Shown here: one piece after another, positions 49,744 through 61,127 of the stretch
Numbering within the stretch: position 1 is the first letter of the stretch
How the letters are laid out: every line of letters begins with the position of its first letter
Assembly (NCBI GenBank): GCA_023014335.1
Contig: JAECYW010000020.1
Coordinates: 372,001-436,000, forward strand
Reading direction: 5' to 3'
Origin: Galerina marginata
Lineage: Eukaryota > Basidiomycota > Agaricomycetes > Agaricales > Galerinaceae
DNA: 64,000 nucleotides
Notes under the pieces: generated by a model
Seen by the model: only the letters and a program-made list of their open reading frames with translations
Databases searched by the model: none
What the model was told of the DNA's origin: nothing
Translations under genes and position numbers: made by a program

Positions 49744-52700
49744 ATGTCTGCCGGATGTTTTTCCTGGTTTCCTCTGCCAAAACGACGGAGCTCAAAGAAA
49801 CGCCCCGCGGAAACGAAATTCGACGAGGTGAGCTTTTATTGGTCCATTGAAAACCTACTCGCTGGTCACACATGGCTTCATCTAGGAACTGCCAGAAGAT
49901 CAACTGGCCATCGTCCTAAAAACGACGGAGTCCACCGCTATCGAGAATCAAAATGTGAACAAAAATGTCGATGTGGTGAGGACTTAAAAAGTTTACTAAT
50001 TCACCTCGCAAACTCTGACCAACGCTTGGATCTAGAAACCATCAGAAAATACACCGTCGGTTGTTCCAACGAGAACACAATATGTCACGGCCAGCGCAAA
50101 GGAAGTGCTGTCATTATTGCAATCGGCTGCTGGGGTTATACCGGTTCCATTGTTACAAGAGTCGATCGAAGTCGCCTTGAAGATCATAGAAGTATGCGAG
50201 GTCCGTTGGTTTCCGCTGTTGAATGTTGCGAGATTGTTGAAGAAAGTTTCCACTAGGAAGCGTCGGCTGTTGAATCAAAGGTCAAAGAGCTGCAAGACCG
50301 GGTTGGCCATCTTATGGTCATAATTGTGGCGCATGTAACAGCGGAGAACGAAGCAGGTAGCAAGGAGGTGGTGGTGAAGGCGGCGAAGGGTATTGAAGAG
50401 GATATCAAGGGACTGCTCAGGTATACTTCTACGCATTTTGGTCGAAGAAGGTCGCTTATGATACTCAGCACACTCGGGACTATCAACGAAGATTTGGGGA
50501 AAATCAGCGGGCAGAATAGATTGGTGATTGCAATTTACAAAGATCTCAACATGAATACGGTCGAAGATTGTTTGAATCGGCTTTCAACTGCTCTCGAGAA
50601 GTTCAAAGTAGGTTTCTGTGGCTTTTATGTCGTTCGTAACCCGCACAGCTAACACGACACCTTGTGCAGCTTGCTAACGATCTCCGTGACTCCGACCTAC
50701 TCAAAGAACTCCATGCCCGGCTCGGGAAGATGGTAAACACGGTCGAAGACATTTCGAGAGACCTAAAGCAAGTGGACACCAAAGTCGACGGTATTTCAGG
50801 AGACGTAAAGCAAGCGGTCGCCAAAATTGAGGAGTTTGAAGAACTCTTGAAGCGATCGGCTGCGGCCGCCCGATCAGAAACGGTAGCGCGACAGCAGATA
50901 CCTCTGAAACCCGAGATATTCCACGGACGCGATGTTCTCGTCGAAGAGATTGTGCAAGCACTCATGAAGGAGGAAACCTCTCGCGTCTGCATTCTCGGCC
51001 CGGGTGGAATGGGGAAAACATCAGTTTCGTTGGCCGTTGTCGAATCGTCTCTCGTCCAGGCGCGGTTTCCTCATGGAAATTATGTATGGGTGCCTTGTAT
51101 TGGAGCGACATCGGCAGCTCTCTTCCTGGAGACCCTCTATGTCCAGTTACAGGTACAAGGAGACAAACAAGTTACGCTCGAGAAGATTATAACCGAACTC
51201 ACCACCTCTACAAATCCCCGCTTACTTATCCTCGACAACTTCGAAACACCGTGGAATGCGACTGGTAATTCACAGAAACAGGTTGAAGATATCCTCCGGA
51301 CGCTGGCGAAACTGGAGCACATCGCTATGGTGGTCACAATGCGTGGAAATCGTCCCCCGTGCCACCACGCAATCAGATGGCAATCGAAAAACATCGAACC
51401 TACAGACGAAGAGTCATGCCTTCGTATTTTCCACGACATCAACCCGAGCTCGAGAGATGATCCCGACGTCGGCCAGTTGTTAAGCACGTTAGGGCACATG
51501 CCTTTCGCTGTTACTCTGATGGCGAATCTCGCAGAGGATGGTCAGTCATCGGCCAAGGATTTGCTGATTGCATGGTCGGAATCTGGTCCTACCCTACTCT
51601 CTGACAACCCGGAACAGAGCATGAATCGTAGCATCAGGCTTTCAGTTGACAGTGACCTCGTCCAACGAAACCCATATGCGGTTCAACTCCTCGCTATTCT
51701 CTCATTACTACCAGCTGGGACGACGAAAGAAAATCTCCGTTGGTGGGCGCCATCACTCACGACTGCGACAATTCTTTCCGCCACTGCCTCTCTATCTAAA
51801 GCCGGATTACTTGTCGAGAACAAACAGAAAGACACCAACTCTCCTGTTTTGTTTGTGGTACCTGTTGTTCAGTCGTTTATGCAGCATAATCAAATCAAAG
51901 ATGACCTCTGGCATCAGATATATCTGGCGTGCTGCCAGTTTGTCCTGGATCATGCTTGTCGCTATAATGAATCCACATTCCCTAATTACTCAAAAGTACT
52001 TGCAGCTGAAGACACCAACATCCAGTCCATCCTTTTCCACTCATCTACGACACTACATCCACTTCTGTCTGCCAAAATCATCGAAGCTCTTATTGTGTTT
52101 TGCTGGTATCGTGCCTACACAAAGCCTGATCCAGAAATAACCAACTATGCATTGACAGCAGCCAAAACCTATGGTGCCGACAGTCATATAGCCTCAGCCA
52201 TGTGGTGCTTGGGCCACACCTATGACAATATTGGCAAATATAACCTCTCCTATGATCTCTTGCAGAAGGCCTACCAACTTTTCAAAAGCCTTCCTAATGC
52301 TGACCCTGAATTGCAACGGCTTGGTGGCCTGTGTGGGCTGGACCTTGTTCGTGCTGCAGGTTCTATCCTAGATGACAAGGAAGAGCTTGTTATTTTGGCC
52401 CTCAAAGTTGGAGAAGAATGCACTGGCCTTTTGGATGATATACATGGCCAAAGTCTGGTTATTATTGGTATTTGTCTGCTCCAGTCCAATCGACAGCAGG
52501 AGGCTTTATCCTACCTGGAGCAGGGTAGTGCATTACTGCGGTCCATGAAGAATACTCCCAACCTTGCTGAAGCATGCCAGGCCATCTCCTTGTTGCATTA
52601 CAAAAGGGGCAGATTTTCAGAGGCACTGGATGCCATAGGGGAGGCATGGAGGCTGGCTGAAATGACTGATGTTCCAGGTGTTCAGGTAGCTGTTGCTGCA

Positions 52701-53081
52701 CAATTCTGTTGGATCCTCTTCAGTGTTGATAGGGATGCAGAAGCATGGAAATACCTTGAAATATACCTTACAAAGGCCCAGCACATTGGAAGCCTTGATG
52801 AAATTGCAGATGCATTAGAATACACAGGCTATGGATACCTTCGCCAAGGTGCCTACCAAAATGCTTTTAGTGCCTATGAGGCTGCTGGAAGACTATATCT
52901 CAATGGCAAATACTCTGGGACTGGACAGACTTGCAAAGACAACATGGCAAAAATCAAGCAGAAGCAGGCAGATCCTGATTCAGTTGTTGGGTTTAAAAGG
53001 CCAACTACTGATGCTAACAAGTCACTTTTCTACCCATTTGGCCAATCACCTGCAGACAACATTGTGACTTCCAGTTCATAG
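49744..53081 (+). CDS. NLR 4: MLKL/HeLo-like N terminus, NB-ARC, TPR
   Basis: Six exons: 49744-49827, 49886-49975, 50036-50200, 50257-50420, 50469-50607 and 50670-53081, giving 1017 residues. Residues 1-28 are basic (LPKRRSSKKRP). Residues about 75-235 are the helical MLKL/HeLo-like region (EVLSLLQSAAGVIPVPLLQE, DCLNRLSTALEKFKLANDL). The P-loop GPGGMGKTS is at about 324-332, Walker B LLILDNFE at about 399-406, VVTMRGN at 435-441, GHMPFAV at 489-495, and PVVQSFM at about 611-618. TPR-like helices run from about 680 (YGYLRQGAYQNAFSAYEAAG). It ends with the family tail YPFGQSP..VTSSS. It is the intact reference for the MLKL-type form and the only one on the plus strand, in an inverted unit. The last intron of the leader lies just before LANDLRDSDLL. 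Ligand and function inferred from family only. Confidence 0.93.
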
Positions 53082-53175
53082 TTACCTAGGTTTATCTTTC
53101 TGTCTTTGACACCATAATCATAACATAACTACAATGTATTCTATATATGCTCAATATTTGTTTGATAGTTGTTCA

Positions 53176-53194
53176 TTTTTTTTTTTTTTTTTTT
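53176..53194 (+). repeat. Poly-T tract
   Basis: An uninterrupted run of 19 T about 95 bases after the receptor stop. Possibly polymorphic; no function is implied. Confidence 0.9.
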
Positions 53195-53299
53195 AATTCC
53201 ACAAACTTCCCCTTTGTGGCTGAGCCATATGGTGGGGTATTTACGATACAGTTTCTCTATATAGTCCTCTGCTGTCAACCCGTAAGTAGTCTATCTGAA

Positions 53300-55930
53300 T
53301 CAGCGGCTTGGGTCTCACGGAATGCGACCCCAAGCCCTATAGTTGTTCATTGATATAGAGTACTGTGTACAATACCTTCATCCTGCATCAACCATCCTCG
53401 GTCCAATTCATCCTTGCAGTTGTTAACATGTCACGAACACGAGCCCGAATTCCGAAGCAAGTCTCCCGTGCCTGTCAGAAGTCAGGAGTGGGGATGTGTT
53501 CTTGCTGGTATTTCCATCCATCGAGTCACATCCCAGCTTGTTGTCCATTATACAAGTCGGTCTCCTCGTTGTTTGTTATCTGAGCTTCATTCATTGATCA
53601 ACTCTATGAAAAGAACCTTCAGCCAGCACGTTGGCCAGTCTCCGAAGATTCGGAAGAGGCCACGTACCTTCAGGCCACATTCTCGTCCCAACCGATCCTC
53701 GTACTGAGTCGCATCACAACCAGGAACCCACAGATACGAGTAAGTTTTGTTTTCGGCTGCTGCCAGAGCGGAATTCGTGTTCTTGCCGATTGAGCGGACT
53801 CGATTTGATTCGAAGCTGAAGAAAGTTGGTCAGCCAAAGACGATAGATCATCACCGTGCTCCCACACATTCGCTTACCTTCATCCCGCGCCCTCCGTCCT
53901 TTTGGTTTGAGCACTTGCCCAGCACGTCACATACATAAACCCATAAGTCTTACAAGCCTACTGCGCCCATCAGAGCCGGATTTGTTCGTCTCGCATGATT
54001 TCATTCTTTCAAACACATCCGCTGATGTCGTCAGCTCCATGAGTCGTTTGACAACATAAATGTTGTCTGCCGCCACAGAGAGGCTCGGCTGGGTTCTCTG
54101 CAAAACACGAAAGTTCAGTCAAAACATCGACCAGATTTCAACATGCCCACATACCCTTCATCCTGCGCCTTCCTGCCCACTCTCCTCGCAGAACAATTCA
54201 CGTCGCACATACGATCGCCAACCGAAGTTTTCTGTGAGCTATCAGCTTAATAGGCGTTCTTGCTGGTATCTAATTTGCTTTGTATAAGGCTTAGGTAGAT
54301 AATCCTAAGTAGGATAAACGGTGAGCGAGACCCTCGAAGGAGACGCCATAACTTACCACTCCCATCTCAGTAACCCCGATATCACGACATATCGCCATGA
54401 AGAATAATTGCGGGGTCGAGAACCAGACCGGTGGCTCGAGAAAATCTGGGACGAGGCACAGAGGTGTCGGAGGAGTCTTGAATAGCCGACGTATGCAGGT
54501 GTCGAGGTCAAGCTGAGAATCGAGAAGACCAGCGATGCAGGTGAAGAACGAGAAGGTGACGATGAGCCAGGTCAGGCCATAGGAACATCATAGAACATTG
54601 GATGCTTGCCGGATGACCTGTTAGCGTATATCTGCCCTCGGAGCGAGTGTAGGAGGCGTCATTGAGGGAAAAGCAATTTTCAAGCTTCAAGTGCGTTGGT
54701 GGCGATTGTAGAGTGTGCGCGATGGACGAGGGGTGTATCGACTTTCTGATGTTAGGCGTCGATATGGAACGTTGGATAGGCTCGTGTCAAATGGCTCACA
54801 TGAAGGGCGAGAGTTCCGTTGGAAAGAAGAGCAGCGGAAAGTCGGAGGAGTATTTGCTCGTCCAATTCTGTCCTCTGGGTCAACTTCGATTAATCGTCGT
54901 CGAAATAGCCTCAGGCTGGCTTCATCGCTACTTCCTGCTCTTGCTCTGGCTTCTCTCTATCTTCCCAACCCACGTACGACGCCGGAACTTGGAGGTGATC
55001 TTAAAGCTGTGATAACCGTTCCGGTTCGGCAGAGCTGGTTCGCCGATGGCCTGATGTCCTCCAATCAAATTCAAAGCTCGAGCTCGCTGTTGGCTACGTT
55101 TTTCCCATCGTCTCATATCCATACTGAGCCTGACTGTGTGCTGAGGAGAAGCGGAGGAAAAATGGCGTCGGACAAAGTTGAGAGTTTTGTGTATTCACGA
55201 GGGTTTCTTCTTGACGACATGGTATGCCCGCCGGCGAATACGAGGAAGAAAAAAAATGGCACCGCTTGCGGTGGTCGTTACTGGATTCTGGGTTAACCAC
55301 ACGGACGTCTTCGTACTCCATGGCGCGCGCCATGAACATCACGAATAGACCGACAAGGCTGCTCGGACAGGATAACTTCGTAGCTTCGGCCACGCAGAGC
55401 TTTCTCTTGAATTCCACCTAAGTACAGGCTCTTTAGCTGCGGCAAGGGAGAGCTGGAATTATTATTATTAGACCTCGGGTTATGTAAGAAATGTGGATGA
55501 CCGGTGCTGGCCATGGATCAAACTCACCCACTTCCCAGGTGCGCATATACTGAGTAAACGACCATCGCGATGACGAGCGGGGCTCCTCCGTAGGACACAG
55601 ACCACCAGCGAGAGTTGAGAAATATATGCGACCTCGCACGACGACAAGATTGAGGAAGAGAAAAAGAGACGGCCAGGAGGCCATTCTTGTCGTCGTTGTG
55701 TTCAAGGAGCTATTTTGAGGTGGGTTTGAACGACGATTTAGAGCAGGCATCGCGCGTGAGGAGGTCGCAGGACTACTGGCCAAGGTATTAGAAGTGGATA
55801 ATAAGATGACGAAGTAGAATTATCTTGCGCCTTGACGTGTATAACGGTTGAGCGCGTCGTGGTTGACTGTAAAGAGAGTCGAGGCACAGCCACCGTAAGG
55901 TTGGTTCTAAAAATACACTGTCAGGTTACC
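53300..55930 (-). repeat. Block R copy D (inverted)
   Basis: The reverse complement follows the order of the other R copies: array units 53365-54060 (ACTTCTGACAGGCACGGGAGACTTGCTT-type exon piece near 53470), the ARAMEYEDVRVVNPE remnant near 55310, and the head (CTGTCAG/GTTGGTTCTAAAAATACACTG) near 55898-55925. Orientation is opposite to A, B and C, consistent with inversion of the whole unit with the receptor. No intact gene; a 107-residue minus-strand frame (55417-55094) is the best-preserved remnant exon region. Confidence 0.55.
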
Positions 55931-56006
55931 ATCCAGTTCAATCCAGTTTGCTTAACCTTCCATTCATTCAATACCTCTTTTTTTCCCGTAGAACCGAGCC
56001 AGGGAT

Positions 56007-56403
56007 ATGTCAGCAGACGACACTCATATCGTTGAACGACTCACGGGGCTAACGACAGTAGAGAAAGTGTCAAAGGTAGGTAGGGCCCGTTGCGGGTTCT
56101 ACAGCGCATTCTAGGAACGACATCTGATAAGCTATTACAGTACCTTGACAGTAGAAAAATGGTGCACGAAGATACTTCCTCAAAACCCACGTACGCAATT
56201 TGAAACAATCTCTTCTCTATAGCTTGAGAAATTATGCAGCATGCTCCGCAACGACGTTCTCTTCGAGCAGACTTGTCGGGAACTACTCGAGTGGAAGATG
56301 CTGGGCCCCTCTGAGGTGTTCGTTATAACATACAAATTGTCTTATTTAAACTGATAGGTATAGAGCTTTCCGCATCGATATCTTCGTGGATAATGAAGCC
56401 TAA
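56007..56403 (+). CDS. Possible small spliced protein related to R-array exons
   Basis: Putative exon 1, MSADDTHIVERLTGLTTVEK (from 56007), ends at a GTAGGT donor. An exon after TATAG (about 56221) reads LEKLCSMLRNDVLFEQTCRE. A final exon gives VYRAFRIDIFVDNEA then TAA at 56403. The total is about 70 residues. The first exon resembles array pieces in block R (copy A reads LPADDIV, stop, RLSERMATEDM at about 3039), so this may be a less decayed copy of the ancestral array exon rather than a working gene. Splicing is uncertain. Confidence 0.25.
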
Positions 56404-56537
56404 GGACGTCTACAGTGAACCGTCAAATAAGCATCATGCGAATTACCCAGCACTTTTAAGAGTGGCGAAATTATTGAAGGTCCGGTTCTTAACGGGAATT
56501 CATCAAACCTCCCCATGCGCGATTGACTATGTTGCAT

Positions 56538-58224
56538 TTAGTAATCCAGTACAACTTCAAGGTGTTCTTGACGAACCTTTGGGGGAGGGAGCGGGAGCGC
56601 CCGTTCTGAGACGTCACCCGGGACCATACGGGAAACTTGGAACGATATCTGCCGTAACGTAAACCAATAATACCAAGGCCGCCTCCACGGAAGTGTCACC
56701 ATGCTATTGCTATTACTCACCGAAATTGGACCGGAATAACCAGGAGACGCAAAGACGAGTTTACTCGCGTGGGTTTTCTCCATGTCGGTAACCTCCATTT
56801 TCCTAGGTCGGGCGTTTAATCTGGATGAATTGGAAGAGGTTATTGATGGAGTATATCCAAGGGTGTACGACTCACGATACAAGGAGGGAGTTGGAGTACA
56901 CTGTTTGAATTTTATAGACGTTCTGCATCCTATATGCATGGACTCAAGTTTTGGAGTACTTACATTTCGCCAAAAGGATGTAGAGGCTAAACCAAACCAC
57001 TAGATAGGTTTAAAAAGTTTAGGGGTCCTGGATGGCATAGAACTACGTGCGAAACTCACGATTGGGCATTGCCTGGAACTTCAGTAAAGTCAATGGTGGG
57101 TATAGCATTTCGATGTCCAAAAGACTACTGACACAGCCGATTACCGCTAAAGATGTCATGCTATGAACCGGGTCAATTTCGTATGTCTTTGTATTGAAGG
57201 GGGGCAGACCTTGTAATCAGACCTGTCTCTACAGAAATGGATTCGGAAAACTGTCAACAGAAAGGCGACGTACGAAAGGCAAAAAAACAAACGCAATGCG
57301 AAACGAACAAGACGATTGATGACTTCCGTCGTTCTGCGATAACCAATCAAATATAAATATCATACAAGGCATGCAGAAAGACAGAGCCCTTACGAATCCA
57401 AATTAGCCGGCGAAGCCAATTTCCGAAGATAGTATGTCATAAAAGCAGCTATCAATATGTCGGATGCGCTGCCGCATGCCAGCCCGGCTGTTATAAGCCA
57501 ACTGAGCCGCTCGATCTGTTCGATACCGTTCGGCATGTTGGGAACGTCTAAGAAATCTTCTACTGTTATGATAGAGCCAGCGATGAAGCGGAAGAGCGCC
57601 AAGGCGCAGCAGGCTATTCCAGCGGACGGTTTTTTTGATAGGCGGTAGACGCGGAGGGAGAAGAAGCACTGGGATTTATTTAAAGGGGGTGAAATTGATA
57701 TTGATATCAATAAGGTTGAACGGAGTTGGAGGATAAGGCGATGATACCTGAACTAAAAGTGTGATGAGCGTTTCGAAGACTACGTTCGTTGAGATCGGGT
57801 ATGAGTTCGCTTCGGCGGTTTTCCATCTTGTGATTGTGTCGTAGTAGATAGCCATTGCGGCGGTGAAAGAATGGAAAGTCTCCAGAAATCTTTGTGCAAG
57901 CGATCAGATAATGATAATCGAGCCACCGAAATTGAGTTGTATGACCCACAAAAGAAACGAGACCTTAATCCACCACATAGAATAGGAATCAATATTCCGA
58001 GTATCCCCAGTATGAAGACGCACCATCAACTTCAATGATACCCTGTCTCCTCCACTATACTTGAAATACGTGTATCCCTGGGATAGGGAGACGCCGTACA
58101 ACACCAAACTGAGGAAAGTGGCTACCTCGACAGCGCCGAGGATCCCGTTCGATTCGACCAGGAATTGGCTTGGTTGGATCGGGGATATCAAGTCCTTTGA
58201 ATCTTGCGATGCTACTGGAGACAT
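56538..58224 (-). CDS. DUF6534-like multi-pass membrane protein
   Basis: Eleven exons: 58224-58024, 57963-57950, 57889-57748, 57668-57394, 57333-57293, 57228-57210, 57160-57060, 56999-56964, 56900-56876, 56820-56721 and 56648-56538. Together they stay in frame for 354 residues. The family signature is clear: ILGAVEVATFLSLVLYGVSL, ETFHSFTAAMAIYYDTITRW, VVFETLITLLVQCFFSLRVY, INRLVRFALQTGLITSM, and LVWFSLYILLAKLYSNSLLV followed by SLNARPR. It has about seven hydrophobic segments. This family is very common in mushrooms and of unknown function, probably in the plasma membrane. Three exons are tiny (14, 19 and 25 bases) and were placed because they restore family motifs. The C-terminal 60 residues are polar and presumably cytosolic. 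It overlaps none of the repeat blocks. Confidence 0.85.
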
Positions 58225-59063
58225 AATATTAACGATAGCCTGCCGGTGCTAGTGAAAAGAACGTGGTGGGTCGTCAAGACCGGATTGTAGCTCCTGAGCT
58301 GTAGGGGGTGGTCCTTGTCTAAAGGGGGGGGGATGTAATCGTGGGCCCATTCTCTGCTAGATATACCTCTGGAGTTTGAAGGGCGATGAGGAGTTCAGGA
58401 GGGGTGATTATCCAGGTACGTAGATCTGGGGTGGTGTCTGAGTGGCAGTTATCAGATTGTTTCTATGCTATCAGTACGAGTTTAGTTGGACCCGCCGCCT
58501 TGTGTTGATAGATCGTCGGTTTAACAGTTGGTTCATCATCGTGGCGCAACCGGGGTACGAGACCTACTGATAAGCGAAGTCTTCTATCAGTTTAGCATCG
58601 GTGTGAATCCATTCGCCTCATTTATAGACGAAGACGAACAATTTGCCTATAGGTTGGTCGTGAGTGTGATGTGTATTTATGTGAAGGTTTGTCAAATACT
58701 GGGATGGACAGATGGCACCATGATATTTTTGTCAATCTGGACATGATATCTGCTTCCCGACTTCGATAGCTGTTGGTCACTGACTTGAGTGGGGGAGCTT
58801 ATAGCAAGGCGGGCATTTCGTATGCCGGTAGAAGTGCCAACTTTGCATCCTTTTTGGATCAAAATTGACCACCATTGACGAAACTTGCGCCTCTGCCGAC
58901 TCGGACCAGTAAGTAGATGATAAACCCAAGAAACGGTTACCTGCAGCAGGTAATTAGTCAATCTATAATCCGGCCAAATAGTCTGAGTTTATCTTAGTAG
59001 ATTCAAGCACAGAGCGTCGAAAAAAAGAGACTGAATGAATGGAAGGTGAAGCAAACTTGAAGG
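58225..59063. other. Unassigned intergenic DNA
   Basis: Upstream of the DUF6534-like gene. Contains a G-rich run (about 58322-58332) and short discordant frames; no gene or repeat copy recognised. Confidence 0.4.
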
Positions 59064-59252
59064 TAACACTGCCGCGCCCGGACTATTTTGCCGGGGATGC
59101 AAAACGCAGACTCGTCGCAGAGCAAGTTGTTTGGATTTTGCCAAGTCACGTGTCCCCACCTTAGGATTGGCAAAATTGTGACTGGCAAAATTCAAACAAC
59201 GTACCGTCGAATTTTGCCTACCCGTCAAAATAGTCGGGCCGCAGCAGTGTAA
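59064..59252. mobile_element. MITE-like element, 189 bases
   Basis: Imperfect inverted ends: left TAACACTGCCGCGCCCGGAC, right reverse complement TTACACTGCTGCGGCCCGAC, both followed by TATTTTG. Internal GCAAAATT / AATTTTGCC pairs suggest a hairpin. No coding capacity. It sits directly before the head of block R copy E. The target duplication is unclear. Confidence 0.55.
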
Positions 59253-59254
59253 TT

Positions 59255-60900
59255 GACAACGACTGGCGGTGTATTTTTAGAACCAACCTCTCTGTGGCTG
59301 TGCACGATTCTCCTTGCAATCAACCATGACGCGCTCAACCGTTATACATATCCACTTCTAATACCTTGACTAGTAGTCCCGCGACCTCTCCACGCGCGAT
59401 TCTCGCTCTTTCGTTGACACTCGTCGTTCAGATCCACCTCAGAATACCTCTTTGAAATTCACAACGACAAGCTGACCTCCTGGTCGTCTCTTTTTTTCTT
59501 CCTCAATCGTGTTGTCACGCGAGGTCGCATATATTCCTCAACTCCCGCTGGTGGTCTGTGTGTTACGGAGAAGCCCCGTTCTTCGTCGCGATGGTCGTTT
59601 ACTCAGTATATGCGCACCTGGGAAGGGGATGAGTTTGGTCTAGCATCTGTAATGCACATATCTTGACCCGAATTTCAATTCTAATCTCAACTCTCCCTGC
59701 CGCAGCCAAAGAGCCTGGACTTAGGTGCAACTCAAGAGCGAATTCTGCGTAGGCGAAGCCACGAGGTTATCCTGTCTAAGGAGCCTTGTCTGTTTATTTG
59801 CGATGTTCATGGCGCTCGCCATGGAGTACGAAGACGTCGGTGTGGTTCACCAAGAACCCAATAACGATCGCCGCAAGCGCTGCCATTCTTCTCCTTCCTC
59901 GTAGTCGCCGGCGGGCATACCATGTCGTCAGGAAGCAAACCTCGCGAATACACGAAACTCTCAACTTTTTCCGACTCCGTTTTTCCTCCGCGCCTCCTCC
60001 TCAGCACACAGTCAGGCTCAGCATGGATACGCTAGGACGCGAGGCCGGACGACATGGCTAACTGCGAGCTCCAGTTTCGAAATTGACTGGAGGACATCAG
60101 GCCATCGACGAATCAGCTCTGCCGAACTCGACGACTCATCTCAGTCGTCTCTTTCTTCTCCTTATATCCTCCTTATCCCTCGGCTACGCCCCCTGATACC
60201 CTCTATCTATTAAGGTTCCTCTTGCTCTCCAGCGGTGAAACCATCTCAAGACGCTCGTTAATGCCATTCCGGGCTCGAGTCTGCTCCTGAACTATCATCG
60301 ACTTGAAGGTCACCCCCAAGTTCCGACGGAGTACGTGGGCTGGGAAGATAGAGAGAGGACAGATAGCAGGAGAGGAAAGCAGCTTGAAGGCAGCCCAAGA
60401 CTATTTCTGCGATGATCAATCAAAGTTGAACTAGAGAACGAAATTGGACGACCAAATACTTCTCCGACTTCTCGATGCTCTTCTTCTGAGCAGAACTAGT
60501 ACTCTCTCCCTTCATTACAAGCCCGTTCGACTTTCATCTCGCCACGCAACATTACCGTTTCAAAGCTTCAAAGCTAAAAACCAAGCGACCTCAAAAGTAA
60601 ATCATTATGTACCCCGCACGATACTTGTATTCGACTCTTCTGGAACGAGAAAGTTGGTCCCACCGTCCTACTTCGCCCCCCCGCTGGCGGACGGCGATGA
60701 ACGAACGTGTCGCCACACTCCGGTCGGTTCTTGGAATGGCCAGCAAGTTAGCCAATTGTCGGCACCCTTAAATGAGTGAGCCTTCAATGAAGTTATCTTA
60801 CGCCGGCGCCTCTGAGTTCAAACCCACTCTGCTTAGCAGTCGCGCTCCTATCGAGCATTCAGTGCTATGCCAGTCATCGCCCTATCACGCTCTGACCCAA
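59255..60900 (+). repeat. Block R copy E
   Basis: The head GTATTTTTAGAACCAACC (59269) and TGTGGCTGTGC match the other copies. 59810-59860 carries the ALAMEYEDVGVVHQEP remnant, and 59890-60400 parallels 1720-2310 of copy A. It lacks the exon/intron array and lies upstream, not downstream, of its neighbouring receptor. No intact gene. Confidence 0.55.
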
Positions 60901-60959
60901 GACAGAGCTGTGTCCACAACCCGCTTTAAATAAACAGCTGCTCCGAATTCGACTTCAGC

Positions 60960-61127
60960 GCAGACCTAAGTTTACCTCCACGCCTTGAATAGCCTCAAGG
61001 CGATGCAACTGGGAACATATAGTAAACACACGGTTCCAAGTACTTGAGTATCCTTACTTTCAAACCACCATCAAGGTTCGGATTTGCACGCCTGAATAGT
61101 GCTCCGCTCATTAAACAGCACCTCCTC
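60960..61127 (+). promoter_or_regulatory. Upstream region of NLR 5
   Basis: Aligns with 6790-6619 (reverse) through CAAGGCGATGCAACTGGGAA, TTTCAAACCACCATCAAGGT, CTGAATAGTGCTC and CAGCACCTCCTC before the ATG. Confidence 0.5.

Noticed and set aside
54715..55296. 193-residue plus-strand frame
   Set aside because: Antisense to the R remnant exons that are conserved on the minus strand here.
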